This document shows positions 50,929 through 60,472 of a DNA stretch of 64,000 nucleotides, piece after piece. Origin of the DNA: RYN-124 sp033851845 (GTDB lineage: Bacteria; Actinomycetota; Actinomycetes; Mycobacteriales; SCTD01); NCBI GenBank assembly GCA_033851845.1, contig JAWWOH010000106.1, forward strand, positions 1 through 64,000, written 5' to 3'. The notes under the pieces were generated by a model. It did no database searches. It had not been told where the DNA came from and saw only the letters and a list, made by a program, of their open reading frames with translations. The position numbers were made by a program, and so were the translations under genes. The first letter of the stretch is position 1. Every line of letters starts with the position of its first letter.

Positions 50929-51672
50929 ATGAACGTCATCGACGACCTGGCCGCTGAGCAGCAGGAGATCGACCACATGGTCGCGGGACTGGACGACGAC
51001 GCCTGGCAGGCGCCGTCGGGTGCCGCCGGCTGGTCGATCGCCGACGTCCTCCTGCATCTCGCCCAGTCCGAGGAATCCGTGCTCCTCAGCACCAAGGGCA
51101 GGAGCCTCGCCGACGCGCTCCCCGACGCGCTCGTCGGAGCGACGTCGATGGACGACATGATGGATCGTTGGGTCGCGTCTGAGCGCGCACCGGGGCAGCA
51201 GGTGCTCGAGCGGTGGCGCACCGCGAGAGCCGCCGCGGTGGCCGCTCTGCGAGCGGCGGATCCGGACGTTCGACTGCCGTGGGCTGCGGCGCCGCTGAAG
51301 CCGGCTGCCCTCGCGACGACGCGGCTCGCCGAGCACTGGGCCCACGCGCTGGACATCGCGGAGGGGCTGCGGGTGCCCTACCCCGACACCGACCGGCTGC
51401 GGCACATCGCCTGGCTGGCGCACCGGACGCTCCCCTATGCCTTCACCATCGCGGGCGAGGAACCGCACGACGTGTACTGCGAGCTGACCGCACCCGACGG
51501 GTTGACCGTGTGGACCTTCGGTGACCCGGAGACCGACGGGCGGATCGAAGGGTCGGCCGGTGCCTTCTGCCGCGTCGGTGCGCAACGGATCAGCCCTGAG
51601 GACTCGGGTCTCAGCACCACAGGCAGGTACGCCGAGGCTGCGCTGCGGGTGCTGCGCAACTACGCCGCCTGA
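50929..51672 (+). CDS. TIGR03084-like metal-binding protein (DinB/maleylpyruvate isomerase superfamily)
   Basis: 247 aa. The N-terminal helical domain has SIADVLLHLAQSEE and TRLAEHWAHALDIAEG, giving the His residues of the metal site, and a C-terminal sterol-carrier-like domain (YCELTAPDGLTVWTFG) completes the TIGR03084 layout. ATG 50929 is preferred; GTG 50923 is in frame 6 nt earlier. Family members are thought to be mycothiol-linked; function unproven. Confidence 0.85.
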   Translation: MNVIDDLAAEQQEIDHMVAGLDDDAWQAPSGAAGWSIADVLLHLAQSEESVLLSTKGRSLADALPDALVGATSMDDMMDRWVASERAPGQQVLERWRTARAAAVAALRAADPDVRLPWAAAPLKPAALATTRLAEHWAHALDIAEGLRVPYPDTDRLRHIAWLAHRTLPYAFTIAGEEPHDVYCELTAPDGLTVWTFGDPETDGRIEGSAGAFCRVGAQRISPEDSGLSTTGRYAEAALRVLRNYAA

Positions 51673-51675
51673 GGG

Positions 51676-52638
51676 TCAGAACGCCCGGAAGTGAGCCGTG
51701 CTGACGACGAAGCCGTGCCGACTGCGCAGGTCGGTGCACTTCAGGTCGCGCTGTCGTGACAGGCACTCGATCGACCCGATCCGGATCCCGCGGCCGGCAG
51801 CCAGTGGCGGGCCGCCGCTGTTGCTGTCGAACCGGCAGGTCTGGACCGCGCGACCGACGCCGTGATCGAGGTGGACCTCCGTGGAGGTGTCTCCTTGCTG
51901 GTCGGTGCACGGGTGGGCGCGCGGCGGCGGCTTCCACCCGGTCGGGCCGTTGACGATGCAGCCGACTCCGTCCTGGGACATGTCACACGCCATGCCGTCG
52001 TAGCTGAAGCCGCCGGCGAAACCGACCGGTAGGACCGTGACGGGAGCTGCGGAGCCCGGCGGCGCCGGGGCGACCGCCAGCGGCGAAGTCGCGGCCGTCA
52101 GGTGGTAGCTGCTGCGGTTGACGGTGAAGCCACGGTGGGTGTCGACGACGAGGCACTCGAGCTCGGTCTGGAGCGAAGCGCATCGGATCCGGCCGAGCTG
52201 GAAGGCGTGCCCGTAGGCGAGCGGCGGCGCGGCGACATCGGCGATCTCGTAGCAGTCGCCGCGAAGCGCAGCCTCACCGCTCGCGTGCAGGTCGATCGTC
52301 GTATGCCACGTCTGGTTGCAGGTCTCGGTCTTCGGTGCGGGCCTCCACGGCTCGTGCTTGGCCCGGCAGTTGACCCAGCCGTCGGTCAGGTGGCACGCGA
52401 TGTTGCCGCTCGGCGTGCTGAAGTCGCCCGAGAAGGCGGTCGGGATGACGGTGATGACCGGACCTGCCGGTGAGGCCGACGGCGACGGCACGACCGGGCT
52501 CGACGACGCCGGCACCGGCGTACCAGACGCCACGACAGCGGGCGACGGCGAGGCGAGCCCGCCGGCGTGCGATCCCGACGACGACGTGCATGCCGTCAGC
52601 GCAACGAGCAGCCCTGCTGCCACGACCCCCCGCCTCAC
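51676..52638 (-). CDS. Lipoprotein with duplicated DUF6636-like domain
   Basis: 320 aa. Signal with lipobox LLVALTACTSS, a Ser/Pro-rich linker, then two related domains. Each domain begins with a bulky-Gly turn and a Cys-containing stretch (FSTPSGNIACHLTDGWVNC, then GFSYDGMACDMSQDGVGC) and continues with paired Cys. GTG 52638 starts the signal; the longer open frame upstream is unlikely. It is a surface protein of unknown function. Confidence 0.78.
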   Translation of the reverse strand: MRRGVVAAGLLVALTACTSSSGSHAGGLASPSPAVVASGTPVPASSSPVVPSPSASPAGPVITVIPTAFSGDFSTPSGNIACHLTDGWVNCRAKHEPWRPAPKTETCNQTWHTTIDLHASGEAALRGDCYEIADVAAPPLAYGHAFQLGRIRCASLQTELECLVVDTHRGFTVNRSSYHLTAATSPLAVAPAPPGSAAPVTVLPVGFAGGFSYDGMACDMSQDGVGCIVNGPTGWKPPPRAHPCTDQQGDTSTEVHLDHGVGRAVQTCRFDSNSGGPPLAAGRGIRIGSIECLSRQRDLKCTDLRSRHGFVVSTAHFRAF

Positions 52639-52724
52639 AGCGCGCAGTGGATCACACTGCGGGCCCGTTGCGCAGGCCGGACAATTCGAGATGACGGGTG
52701 CCCCGGCGTACGCCACCATGCGGC

Positions 52725-53384
52725 ATGTCCAAGCAGACCAGCGCGGCGAGGCACTGGCCGCTGTTCGAACTCGAGCTCCGGACGCCCCGCCTCGTCCTGC
52801 GCTACCTGGACGACGACCGTGCAGCCGCACTCATGGACCTTGCCGCGGCCGGCATCCACGACCCGGCCGCGATGCCGTTCTCCATCCCGTGGACGCGGCA
52901 CGAGCCGCCCTACCTCCAGCAGCAGGGGATGCAGCACTTCTGGGGCATGCGAGCGGCGTTGACGCCGGCCGAGTGGACGATCCAGCTCGCGGTCTACGAA
53001 GGCGGTCGCCTGGTCGGGATGCAAGGCGTCGGTGGCACGTCCTTCCTCGTGACCCGGACGGTCGAGACGGGCTCGTGGCTCGGCCGGCCCGAGCAGGGCA
53101 GGGGCATCGGCAAGGAGATGCGCGCCGCGGTGCTGCACCTCGCGTTCGCCGGCCTCGGGGCAGAGCGCGCGGTCACCTCCGCGTTCGCAGACAACCCCCA
53201 CTCGCTCGGTGTCACCCGCGCCCTCGGCTACCAGGAGAACGGCTGGTCTGTCGACGACCGCGAGGGGAAACCGACCAAGCACCTGCGCTTCATCATGGAG
53301 CGGGCGGACTGGGAGCAGCGCCGCCGCGACGACATCGAGATCCTCAACCTGGAGCCGTGCCTGCGCCTGCTGGGCCTCGACTGA
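52725..53384 (+). CDS. GNAT family acetyltransferase (RimJ/RimL-like)
   Basis: 219 aa. N-terminal ELRTPRLVLRYLDDD and the CoA-binding loop GRPEQGRGIGKEMRAAVL mark the RimJ/RimL-type GNAT group. It is followed by ADNPHSLGVTRALGYQENG. ATG 52725 has no strong SD, and the frame is open to 52698. The target could be a protein alpha-amino group or a small molecule. Confidence 0.88.
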   Translation: MSKQTSAARHWPLFELELRTPRLVLRYLDDDRAAALMDLAAAGIHDPAAMPFSIPWTRHEPPYLQQQGMQHFWGMRAALTPAEWTIQLAVYEGGRLVGMQGVGGTSFLVTRTVETGSWLGRPEQGRGIGKEMRAAVLHLAFAGLGAERAVTSAFADNPHSLGVTRALGYQENGWSVDDREGKPTKHLRFIMERADWEQRRRDDIEILNLEPCLRLLGLD

Positions 53385-53385
53385 C

Positions 53386-54165
53386 TCAGCCGGTCTCGCA
53401 GCCGATGCCGTCGCCGTCGGCGTCGAACCGGTGCGGGTCCGGTGCGAGCACCCGGAACCGGCGGTAGGAGATGTCGGGGCAGTCGAGGTCTGGTGGTGCC
53501 GGCGGGATGCAGACATCCGGGTAGCTCGGCTCGCAGCTGCCGCGTGCCGCCGGCGCGAGGGCTGCCGGCGACGCGGCCTGCGCCGAGAACGCCTGCGGCG
53601 CGGTCGCCCCGCAGGCACCCCAGAGCCCGAGCTTCTCGCGCTTCGCCGCTGCGAACGCCGGGTCGAGCTGTGCGGCGAGCGACCGGTTCTCGTGCCGGAA
53701 CTCGTCGAGGTAGCGGTCGTTGGCGTAGCCGTTGCGGGCCAGCCAGACGTTGAGGTTGCGGCCGTCGGCCAGGTAGACGACGGCGACGTGCCGGTGGTGC
53801 GTGTCGACGGTGTATGACATCGCCCGGAAGCCTGCGGCGGTCAGCTGCTTGCGCTTGCGGCTTGCTGCGCTTCCGTAGCACTCGGACAGCTCCGGCGTGT
53901 TCACCAGTCCGAGCCGGTACTCGACACCGCTGGTGTCCTTCCACGAGTCACCGTCGCCGCCGGGAGCCGCCCGCAGCAGGGCGGCGACGTTCGCCGCCTG
54001 GTCCGGCGGTCGGGGGACGGGCTTCGGCGCCGCCGTGCGTGAGTCGACCTCCGGTCGCACGGACTGCGCGGTGGTCGCGCCGGTCGGGGCACCCGACGTA
54101 CCGTCTTCCTGGCAGGCGGCCAGCGCGAGGCACGCCACCAGACCGATGAGAAACCGCGCCCGCAC
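53386..54165 (-). CDS. Exported thermonuclease-like (SNase) protein with Excalibur-type C-terminus
   Basis: 259 aa. Signal/lipobox ALAACQEDG, an SNase fold (YRLGLVNTPELSECYGSAASR, then VVYLADGRNLNVWLARNGYA) lacking a clear second catalytic Arg of full nucleases, and a C-terminal calcium-binding-like motif DADGDGIGCE of the Excalibur family. GTG 54165 starts the lipoprotein signal. It is probably a cell-surface or secreted nuclease or a binding protein. Confidence 0.85.
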   Translation of the reverse strand: MRARFLIGLVACLALAACQEDGTSGAPTGATTAQSVRPEVDSRTAAPKPVPRPPDQAANVAALLRAAPGGDGDSWKDTSGVEYRLGLVNTPELSECYGSAASRKRKQLTAAGFRAMSYTVDTHHRHVAVVYLADGRNLNVWLARNGYANDRYLDEFRHENRSLAAQLDPAFAAAKREKLGLWGACGATAPQAFSAQAASPAALAPAARGSCEPSYPDVCIPPAPPDLDCPDISYRRFRVLAPDPHRFDADGDGIGCETG

Positions 54166-54194
54166 GAAGCGAACGTACCGACGGAACAGCCGTG

Positions 54195-56567
54195 TTACCG
54201 GCGAATCGGACGACTCGCCCGCCGGTGGGCGACGAGCCCGAGCAGGACGACGCCGGCGAGGACGGCGACCGGCGCGGCGGGCAGCTCGGGCACGTCCGCA
54301 GGCGGTGCAGCCGGCTCGCCGCAGCCGAACGGCGCGAGACCGGCGCTCGACAGCGACGGCGGGTGTGCTGCCGCAGCAGAGCCCCACGTCCCGGCCGTCG
54401 AGCTCATCGTGAGCTGCAGGCGGCCACCGGCAACGAGCGCGGCCCCCGGAAGCCACGTCGTCGTCAGGGGCTGGCCGTTGGCGGTCGCTGCGGTGATGTA
54501 CGGCGACTGCGCCGACGCGCCAGGCGCGTCGATGACGAACGGCGTCGCGCCCCCGAGGTCGATCTCGGCCCGCGGGAACAGCGGCGACCCGACGACGAGC
54601 ATGGGGGCACCGGTAGCCGGCGGATAGATGCCGAGGGCGGTCCAGACGTACCAACCGGCCATCGAGCCGAGGTCGTCGTTGCCCGGCAGCCCGTACGGCG
54701 TGTCGTTGAACAGCGACCGCTCGCTCGAGATCACGGCTTGGCCGGTCGAGGGCCGGTCGGTCCAGTCGTAGGCGTACGGCGCCTGCAGGTCGTGCTCGTT
54801 GCCTGGGACGTACTGGTCGCCGTAGTAGTTGGTGCCGAACGCGGTCTCGCCGGACTGGACCTGCGGTACGACGGGGTTCCCCGGTACGGCGGTCGTCGCG
54901 GGCACGGAGAAGAAGTGGTCGAGTCGGCTGGCGTAGCCGAAGCCGTCCTTGTCGTACTGCGTCTGCAGCCCGCCCATGTCATGCGGCGCCAGCCACAGGT
55001 ACTGCCAGCCGGTGCCCTCGCGGTAGCCGGTCTCCATCGTCGGGTCGTAGTTGGCCGGGAAGCTGCCATCGGCGGCCCGCGGCTTGAGGAAGCCCTTGTC
55101 GTAGAGCTTCTGCCAGGCGAGCGACCGCTGTGTCAGCTCCGCGGCATCGGCGGTGTGGCCGAGCCGCCGGGCCATCAGCGCCAGTGCGAAGTCGGCGTCG
55201 GCGTACTCCAGTGTCGTGGCCGCATCGGTGGGGCTGTAGCCGAGCCGCAGGTTGTCAGCCGGTCGCAGGTCGTAGGCGAGGTGTCGGGCTTGCTGGTAGA
55301 GCGTCTCGGGATCGTCGGCGATGCCGCGGCAGACGGCCTCGGCGATCGTGGGAATCGCCGGGTCGCCGTTCATGTAGTTCGGATGCGTGTTGTGCAGCGC
55401 CCACCGCGGCAACGTCCCGCTGTCCTGCGCCGCGAACTCCGACAGCGACGCCACCATGTCGCGGTAGCGATCGGGGACGAGGGTGGCCAGCAGCGCGTTC
55501 TCGCCGCGGATCGTGTCCCAGAGCGAGTAGTTCTCGTAGTGCGGGCGATTGCTGTGGTGCGGCTGACCGTCCGCGCCGAGGTACTGACCGTCCACGTCGC
55601 TGTCGACGTCGGGGTTGAGGAACGCCCGGTAGAGCGACGTGTAGAAGGTGCGCAGGTCCGAGGCCGAGCCGCCGCCGATCCGGATCCGCGACAGCTCGCG
55701 CTTCCATGCGTTTCGCGCGGCGGTCTGCGCGGTGACGAGGTCGAACGCCGGGATCTCGGCAGCCAGGTTGGCGCGGGCTCCTGCGGTGCTGACGAGCGAG
55801 ACGCCGACCGACACCGTCACGGCCTGGCCGGGCGCGAAGGTCAGCAGCGCACCGGCGCCGTGCCCAGCTGCGGTGGTCGCGCTCGAGGTCGCAGATCCGA
55901 CGAAGGTGCTCGTCGTCGCGACCGGCGAGGAGAACCGCGCCGAGAAGTGGGCGGTGTAGCCGGAGCCGCCCCACGGCACGACCGTCGAGCCCTCGAGCCG
56001 GTCCGGCGCGACGAGACTCACCCGGGAGTCGTGCACGGCGGCGGCACTGCGCCCGACGTCGGCCAGCACGGTGACCGCGACACCCGGCGGCGGCGTATAG
56101 GTCTGCAGCCCGCCGTGCGGCGTCGCGGCGAGAGCCACCGAGACGCCGTTGCCGAGCACGATGTCGTAGCTGCCGGCGGCTGCGTGTTCGGTCGCGTGCG
56201 TGAACGGCACCGCGAACCGGGTGGGATCCGACGGGTCGGTGACCGGGGCGGTGACCGGCAGGAACGGCAGCTCCCCACCGATGGGGACGCCGGCCGCGTT
56301 GATGTGCAAGAAGGAGAACCCGCGGATGGCGGCGTCCTCGTACTTGTAGCCCGTGTAGGCCAGCGGGTTGATCGTGTCGGGCGACACCTGGGTCAGCCCG
56401 AACGGCGTCGCCGCGCCCGGCACGGTGAAGCCGTCACCGCCGGTGCCGATCATCGGGTCGACGTACGCCGTCGGGTCGTCGACCAGCGGCACATCAGCCG
56501 CGGTAGCAGGCCCGGCACCGGTCAGCAGCAGGCCGGCGACGAGAAGCGGAGGCAGCAGAAGGCGCAC
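54195..56567 (-). CDS. Secreted GH92 family alpha-mannosidase-like glycosidase with C-terminal anchor
   Basis: 790 aa. Signal peptide (LLLPPLLVAGLLLTGAG), then the two-domain GH92 architecture: DPMIGTGGDGFTVPGAATPFG at the start, TFYTSLYRAFLNPDV, and the catalytic-side blocks GNEHDLQAPYAYDW and PGNDDLGSMAGWYVW. A Pro-rich stalk and a C-terminal TM with basic tail (LAGVVLLGLVAHRRASRPIRR) could tether it. GTG 56567 starts the signal; the longer frame to 56777 overlaps the divergent oxidoreductase. GH92 enzymes remove alpha-mannose; the exact linkage is unknown. Confidence 0.9.
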   Translation of the reverse strand: MRLLLPPLLVAGLLLTGAGPATAADVPLVDDPTAYVDPMIGTGGDGFTVPGAATPFGLTQVSPDTINPLAYTGYKYEDAAIRGFSFLHINAAGVPIGGELPFLPVTAPVTDPSDPTRFAVPFTHATEHAAAGSYDIVLGNGVSVALAATPHGGLQTYTPPPGVAVTVLADVGRSAAAVHDSRVSLVAPDRLEGSTVVPWGGSGYTAHFSARFSSPVATTSTFVGSATSSATTAAGHGAGALLTFAPGQAVTVSVGVSLVSTAGARANLAAEIPAFDLVTAQTAARNAWKRELSRIRIGGGSASDLRTFYTSLYRAFLNPDVDSDVDGQYLGADGQPHHSNRPHYENYSLWDTIRGENALLATLVPDRYRDMVASLSEFAAQDSGTLPRWALHNTHPNYMNGDPAIPTIAEAVCRGIADDPETLYQQARHLAYDLRPADNLRLGYSPTDAATTLEYADADFALALMARRLGHTADAAELTQRSLAWQKLYDKGFLKPRAADGSFPANYDPTMETGYREGTGWQYLWLAPHDMGGLQTQYDKDGFGYASRLDHFFSVPATTAVPGNPVVPQVQSGETAFGTNYYGDQYVPGNEHDLQAPYAYDWTDRPSTGQAVISSERSLFNDTPYGLPGNDDLGSMAGWYVWTALGIYPPATGAPMLVVGSPLFPRAEIDLGGATPFVIDAPGASAQSPYITAATANGQPLTTTWLPGAALVAGGRLQLTMSSTAGTWGSAAAAHPPSLSSAGLAPFGCGEPAAPPADVPELPAAPVAVLAGVVLLGLVAHRRASRPIRR

Positions 56568-56621
56568 GCGGCTAGGAGTTCGCTCTCGAGCCGCCCTCCC
56601 CTGCCTGGCTAGCGTGGTGAC

Positions 56622-57752
56622 ATGCGCGTCGTCGTCGTCGGAGCCGGCGCCTGGGGGCTCCCGGCGGCCGCCGAGCTCGCCGCCCGGGGCCACGACGTGG
56701 TGCTCCTGGACCGGCACGGCATCGCGAACCCACTGTCCTCCTCGCCGGGGCCGACCCGGCTGTGGCGGCTCACCCACCCCGATGCGGTCCGGGTCCGGCT
56801 GGCCCGGCGCAGCGTCGAGGCGATGGAGCGCCTCGCGTCACGTGCCGGTCGGCCGGTCTTCCTGCGGCGGGGTCTGCTGTGGCGGGACGGCTCCCATCTC
56901 GACGACGTCCGCCGTGCGCTCTCCTCGGAGGACGTCGCGCACGAGCAGGTCGACGCGGCTGAGGTCGGTGCGCACTTCCCCGGTCTTCGGCCGGACGGTC
57001 GCGACGCGATCTGGCAGCCCGACGCGGGGCCGATCCTCGCGGCGTCGTCGATGGCTGCGCAAGCTGCGCTGTTCACGGCTGCAGGCGGTACGACGGTGAT
57101 CGGCGCCGAGGTGCTCGAGGTCGATGCGCGAGGGACCGGTGTGCGACTCACCTGCCGGGACGGCAGCACGCTGGACACCGATTCCGTCGTACTCGCCCCT
57201 GGTCCTGGCGCCGGCAAGCTGCTCGCCGGCCTGGGCGTCGACGTGCCGCTGAGGCCGGTGCTGGAGCAGGTCGTGCATGTGGGCGGGCCGAGCGACACCG
57301 ACCTGCCCTGCCTGTACGACGGACCGACCGACGACGACCCCGCCATGTATGCGATGCCTACCCCGGGCATCGGCTACAAGGTCGGGCTGGACCGGCAGCT
57401 GCGCGACCTCGAGGACGGCGACACTGATCGCACGCCGGACGCCGGCTTGACCGCGATGGCAGCCAGGCGGGTCCGACGCGATCTCACGTCGATCCGGCCG
57501 GAGGTCGTCGATGCGCAGGTCTGCTCGTGGACGGAGTCACCCGATCACCGCTTCGTCATCGACACCCTCCCCGGCGGCATCACGGTGGCTTGCGGCGACT
57601 CCGGTGAGGGCTTCAAGTTCTCCGCACTGATGGGAATCGTGCTGGCCGATCTGGCCACCGGTGGAACAGCCGACCCGGACGTCGCGTCGTTCGGGCTGCA
57701 CCGCTTCGCCGGGCCGGTGGAGTCTGCTTCGTCACATGCGCTCGGGCGCTGA
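56622..57752 (+). CDS. FAD-dependent oxidoreductase (DAO / sarcosine-oxidase-like)
   Basis: 376 aa. N-terminal Rossmann GAGAWGLPAAAELAARGHDVVLLD, a substrate-side block GYKVGLDRQL, and the C-terminal GDSGEGFKFSALMGIVLADL that binds FAD in sarcosine/N-methyltryptophan oxidases. ATG 56622. The covalent-flavin Cys of MSOX is not obvious. Amine or amino-acid oxidation is likely; substrate unknown. Confidence 0.9.
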   Translation: MRVVVVGAGAWGLPAAAELAARGHDVVLLDRHGIANPLSSSPGPTRLWRLTHPDAVRVRLARRSVEAMERLASRAGRPVFLRRGLLWRDGSHLDDVRRALSSEDVAHEQVDAAEVGAHFPGLRPDGRDAIWQPDAGPILAASSMAAQAALFTAAGGTTVIGAEVLEVDARGTGVRLTCRDGSTLDTDSVVLAPGPGAGKLLAGLGVDVPLRPVLEQVVHVGGPSDTDLPCLYDGPTDDDPAMYAMPTPGIGYKVGLDRQLRDLEDGDTDRTPDAGLTAMAARRVRRDLTSIRPEVVDAQVCSWTESPDHRFVIDTLPGGITVACGDSGEGFKFSALMGIVLADLATGGTADPDVASFGLHRFAGPVESASSHALGR

Positions 57753-57789
57753 CGGGAGGGATCTGCGGCCGGCCGTCGAAGCAGCGGAT

Positions 57790-59109
57790 ATGAGGCGCTC
57801 CTGGTTCCTGACCGCGGCCGCCGCCGTACTCGGCGTCGCGGCCCTCACCCCTGCGGCAACCGCCGGCAGCAGCGCCCGGGCGCAGCTGGTCCGGACCGGC
57901 TTCTCCGGCGCAGGTGAGCCCAACGTGGGGATCGCCAAGGACGGCACCATCTACAGCACCGTGATGGGTGGCGTCGTCCGGTCGACGGACAACGGCAGGA
58001 CGTGGAAGGACGTGACGCCGCCCGGCCACGTCGAGACCCTCGACCCGTTCCTGTACGTCGACAAGGCCACCAGCCGGGTCTACAAGTCGGACCTCGCCGG
58101 GACCTGCCAGCTGATGTCGTACAGCGACAACCGCGGAGACGACTGGACCACGCTGCCGGCCGCGTGCAACCTGTCGGACCACCAGAGCATCAGTGCGGGT
58201 CCGCCGGTGACGAGCCCGACCGTCGGCTACCCCAACGTCGTCTACAACTGCTCGCAGACGGTCGGCTACAACGGCTACAGCTTCGCCTCCGGCTGCGACC
58301 GGTCCCTCGACGGTGGGCAGACCTTCGTGCCCACCGGGACTTTCGCGTTCGCCGACCCGGCGCCCAACACCCCGGCGGCCGACAGCGGCGACAGCGGGAT
58401 CCCCGGCCACTGCCTCGGCGACGTCGGAGCGATCTTCGCCGGGCCGGACGGGGCGCTCTACGTCCCGCGCGGCTGGTGCAGCCAGCCCTGGCTGGCCGTC
58501 AGCCACGACGAGGGCGTCACCTGGACGCGGACCCAGGTCGCGAAGAACGGCATGAACACCACCCTGTCCGGCGGCTTCGGCTTCGTCGCGCCGGGCAGCG
58601 GCCAGAGCGACTACCAGGCAACGGTGATGGCCGACAAGGCCGGGCACGTCTTCTTCTTCTGGATCGCCCTCGATCGACAGCCGTACCTCGCGGTGTCCAA
58701 CGACGGCGGCAAGTCCTTCGGCAAGCCGTTGCGCGTCTCCCCGCGCGGGATCAAGGAGGCGTGGGGGCCGGCGATCGACATCGACGCGCAGGGCCGGCTC
58801 GCGCTGGCGTACATGGCGAGCACGAACTCACACGGCGCGCCGTGGAAGGCCAGCTACCGCGACGTCACCTTCACCGGCTACCTGGCTCGGGTCGACAACC
58901 CGACGGCTGCCCGGCCGAAGATCGTGACCGCGGCGGTGACGCCCCCGGACGCGCCACTCGCCTTCGGTGCGTGCGGGCCCGGTCGGTGCAACAACGGAAT
59001 TCTCGACTTCATCGACGTCGCGCTGGCGCCGGACGGCAGCGTCTGGGGTGCCTTCGTGGACACGTCCAACAGCCGGCACGAGCTCGTCATGGGGCACCTC
59101 AAGCCCTGA
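57790..59109 (+). CDS. Secreted BNR/sialidase-like repeat protein
   Basis: 439 aa. Signal (RRSWFLTAAAAVLGVAALTPAATA), then BNR-type Asp-box repeats: RSTDNGRTWKD, YSDNRGDDWTT, SHDEGVTWTR, SNDGGKSFG. Asp boxes occur in sialidases and in non-enzymatic beta-propellers; the catalytic Tyr/Glu of a sialidase cannot be assigned. ATG 57790. It is exported and might bind or cut glycans, fitting with the GH92 gene nearby. Confidence 0.85.
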   Translation: MRRSWFLTAAAAVLGVAALTPAATAGSSARAQLVRTGFSGAGEPNVGIAKDGTIYSTVMGGVVRSTDNGRTWKDVTPPGHVETLDPFLYVDKATSRVYKSDLAGTCQLMSYSDNRGDDWTTLPAACNLSDHQSISAGPPVTSPTVGYPNVVYNCSQTVGYNGYSFASGCDRSLDGGQTFVPTGTFAFADPAPNTPAADSGDSGIPGHCLGDVGAIFAGPDGALYVPRGWCSQPWLAVSHDEGVTWTRTQVAKNGMNTTLSGGFGFVAPGSGQSDYQATVMADKAGHVFFFWIALDRQPYLAVSNDGGKSFGKPLRVSPRGIKEAWGPAIDIDAQGRLALAYMASTNSHGAPWKASYRDVTFTGYLARVDNPTAARPKIVTAAVTPPDAPLAFGACGPGRCNNGILDFIDVALAPDGSVWGAFVDTSNSRHELVMGHLKP

Positions 59110-59177
59110 CGCTGGATCGTGTCGGTGCCCGGCTCTAGCGTGGCCATGCTGCCTATCCCGCGCTGAGGAGATTCCGC

Positions 59178-59765
59178 ATGACCACGCTGTCCGAGCGCCC
59201 CGACACCGCGCTGCTCGTCATCGACGTGCAGAACGATGTCGTGACGGGAGCCCACGACCGCGAGCAGGTGATCGCCAACATCAACACGCTCGTCGACAAG
59301 GCGCGTGGCGAGGGAGTCCCCGTTGTCTGGGTGCAGCACAACGACCCGCGCAACATGCCGCGCGACAGCGAGGGCTGGCAGTACGTTCCCGAGCTCAAGC
59401 GCGACGAGTCCGAGCCGCTTGTGCACAAGCAGTACGGCGACTCGTTCGAGGACACCGACCTCGAGGACGTGCTCGCCCAGCACGGCGTCGGGCGGCTGGT
59501 GGTGACGGGTGCGCAGACCGACATGTGCATCCGGTCGACCCTGCACGGCGCGTTGGTGCGCGGCTACGACGCCACGCTGGTCGGTGACGCGCACACGACC
59601 GAAGACCTCTCGGAGTACGGCGCTCCCACCCCCGACAAGGTGATCGCGCACACCAACCTCTACTGGGACGACCAGCGCGCGCCGGGCCGACAGGGCGGCG
59701 TCGTACCGACTGCGTCTGTCGACTTCGGTACGACGTCTGTCGACTTCGGTACGACGCCTGCGTGA
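59178..59765 (+). CDS. Isochorismatase-family cysteine hydrolase
   Basis: 195 aa. Catalytic triad visible: Asp in LLVIDVQNDVV, Lys in the EPLVHKQYG region, Cys in TDMCIRSTLHGAL. Relatives are nicotinamidases and ureidoacrylate- or carbamoyl-hydrolases. The C-terminus carries a duplicated heptapeptide (SVDFGTT) from a 21-bp tandem repeat and is unlike family ends. GTGA overlap with the kinase gene. The substrate is unknown. Confidence 0.9.
   Translation: MTTLSERPDTALLVIDVQNDVVTGAHDREQVIANINTLVDKARGEGVPVVWVQHNDPRNMPRDSEGWQYVPELKRDESEPLVHKQYGDSFEDTDLEDVLAQHGVGRLVVTGAQTDMCIRSTLHGALVRGYDATLVGDAHTTEDLSEYGAPTPDKVIAHTNLYWDDQRAPGRQGGVVPTASVDFGTTSVDFGTTPA
59713..59754 (+). repeat. 21-bp tandem repeat, two perfect copies
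   Basis: CGTCTGTCGACTTCGGTACG plus A occurs at 59713-59733 and 59734-59754, in the last codons of the isochorismatase gene, adding one SVDFGTT unit. A GTCGTACCGA at 59700-59709 is the reverse complement of TCGGTACGAC inside the repeat, so a hairpin is possible. Confidence 0.8.
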
Positions 59766-60472
59766 GTCGCGTCCGGTCCGACGGGACGACTGACGGCCGC
59801 GAGTCCCTGACTGTCCTCGAGCGACTTGCGGCTGCCGTCGAGCAGCTGAGCCCCGACCGCCGCGTCATCGTGGCCATCGACGGCCCCGACGCCGCCGGCA
59901 AGACGACCCTCGCCGAAACCCTGGCCGGCCGGCTCAATCGCCCTGCACTTCGGGTGTCCGTCGACGACTGGCACAACCCGCGCGCGGTCCGCCATCGTCG
60001 TGGCGACGAGTCACCGCACGGCTACTACCTGGACTCCTTCGACTACGAGTCCTTGACCGAGCACCTTCTGCTGCCGTATCGCGCAGGGGCCGATCAGGTG
60101 CAGACGGGTTCGTTCGACTTCCGAGCAGACGCGGCGTCAATCGCCCACACGCAGATGGAGTCGCCGTACGCGGCCCTTCTCCTCGACGGAGTGTTCCTCC
60201 TCCGTCCCGAGCTTCGGCAGCACTGGGATCTCAGCATCTACCTGCACGTGCCGGAATCGGTGACTGTTGCGCGCGCATTGGTGCGCGATTCAGAGCTCCT
60301 CGGCGGGCCCGGCGAGGTGCAGCGCCGCTACGAGCAGCGATACCTGCCTGCTCACGCTCTCTACCGAGAGGCTGCATCGCCGTTCGACCACGCGGACATC
60401 GTCCTCGACAACAGCGACCCGCTGAATCCGGAGGTCGTTCGCTGGCCGAACCACATCGTGGAGACACGTTGA
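59762..60472 (+). CDS. Uridine-kinase-like P-loop kinase
   Basis: 236 aa. Walker A DGPDAAGKTT after IVAIDG, a VSVDDWHNPR segment like the uridine/nucleoside kinase DxF region, and a LID-like YYLDSFDYESL. GTG 59762 overlaps the hydrolase stop (GTGA). The stop in turn overlaps the TTG of the peptidase-E fragment. Phosphate acceptor unknown (nucleoside or small metabolite). Confidence 0.85.
   Translation: MSRVRSDGTTDGRESLTVLERLAAAVEQLSPDRRVIVAIDGPDAAGKTTLAETLAGRLNRPALRVSVDDWHNPRAVRHRRGDESPHGYYLDSFDYESLTEHLLLPYRAGADQVQTGSFDFRADAASIAHTQMESPYAALLLDGVFLLRPELRQHWDLSIYLHVPESVTVARALVRDSELLGGPGEVQRRYEQRYLPAHALYREAASPFDHADIVLDNSDPLNPEVVRWPNHIVETR

Noticed and set aside
54192..56612. 806-codon plus-strand frame opposite the GH92 gene
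   Set aside because: Antisense shadow; repetitive Gly/Arg/Val composition.
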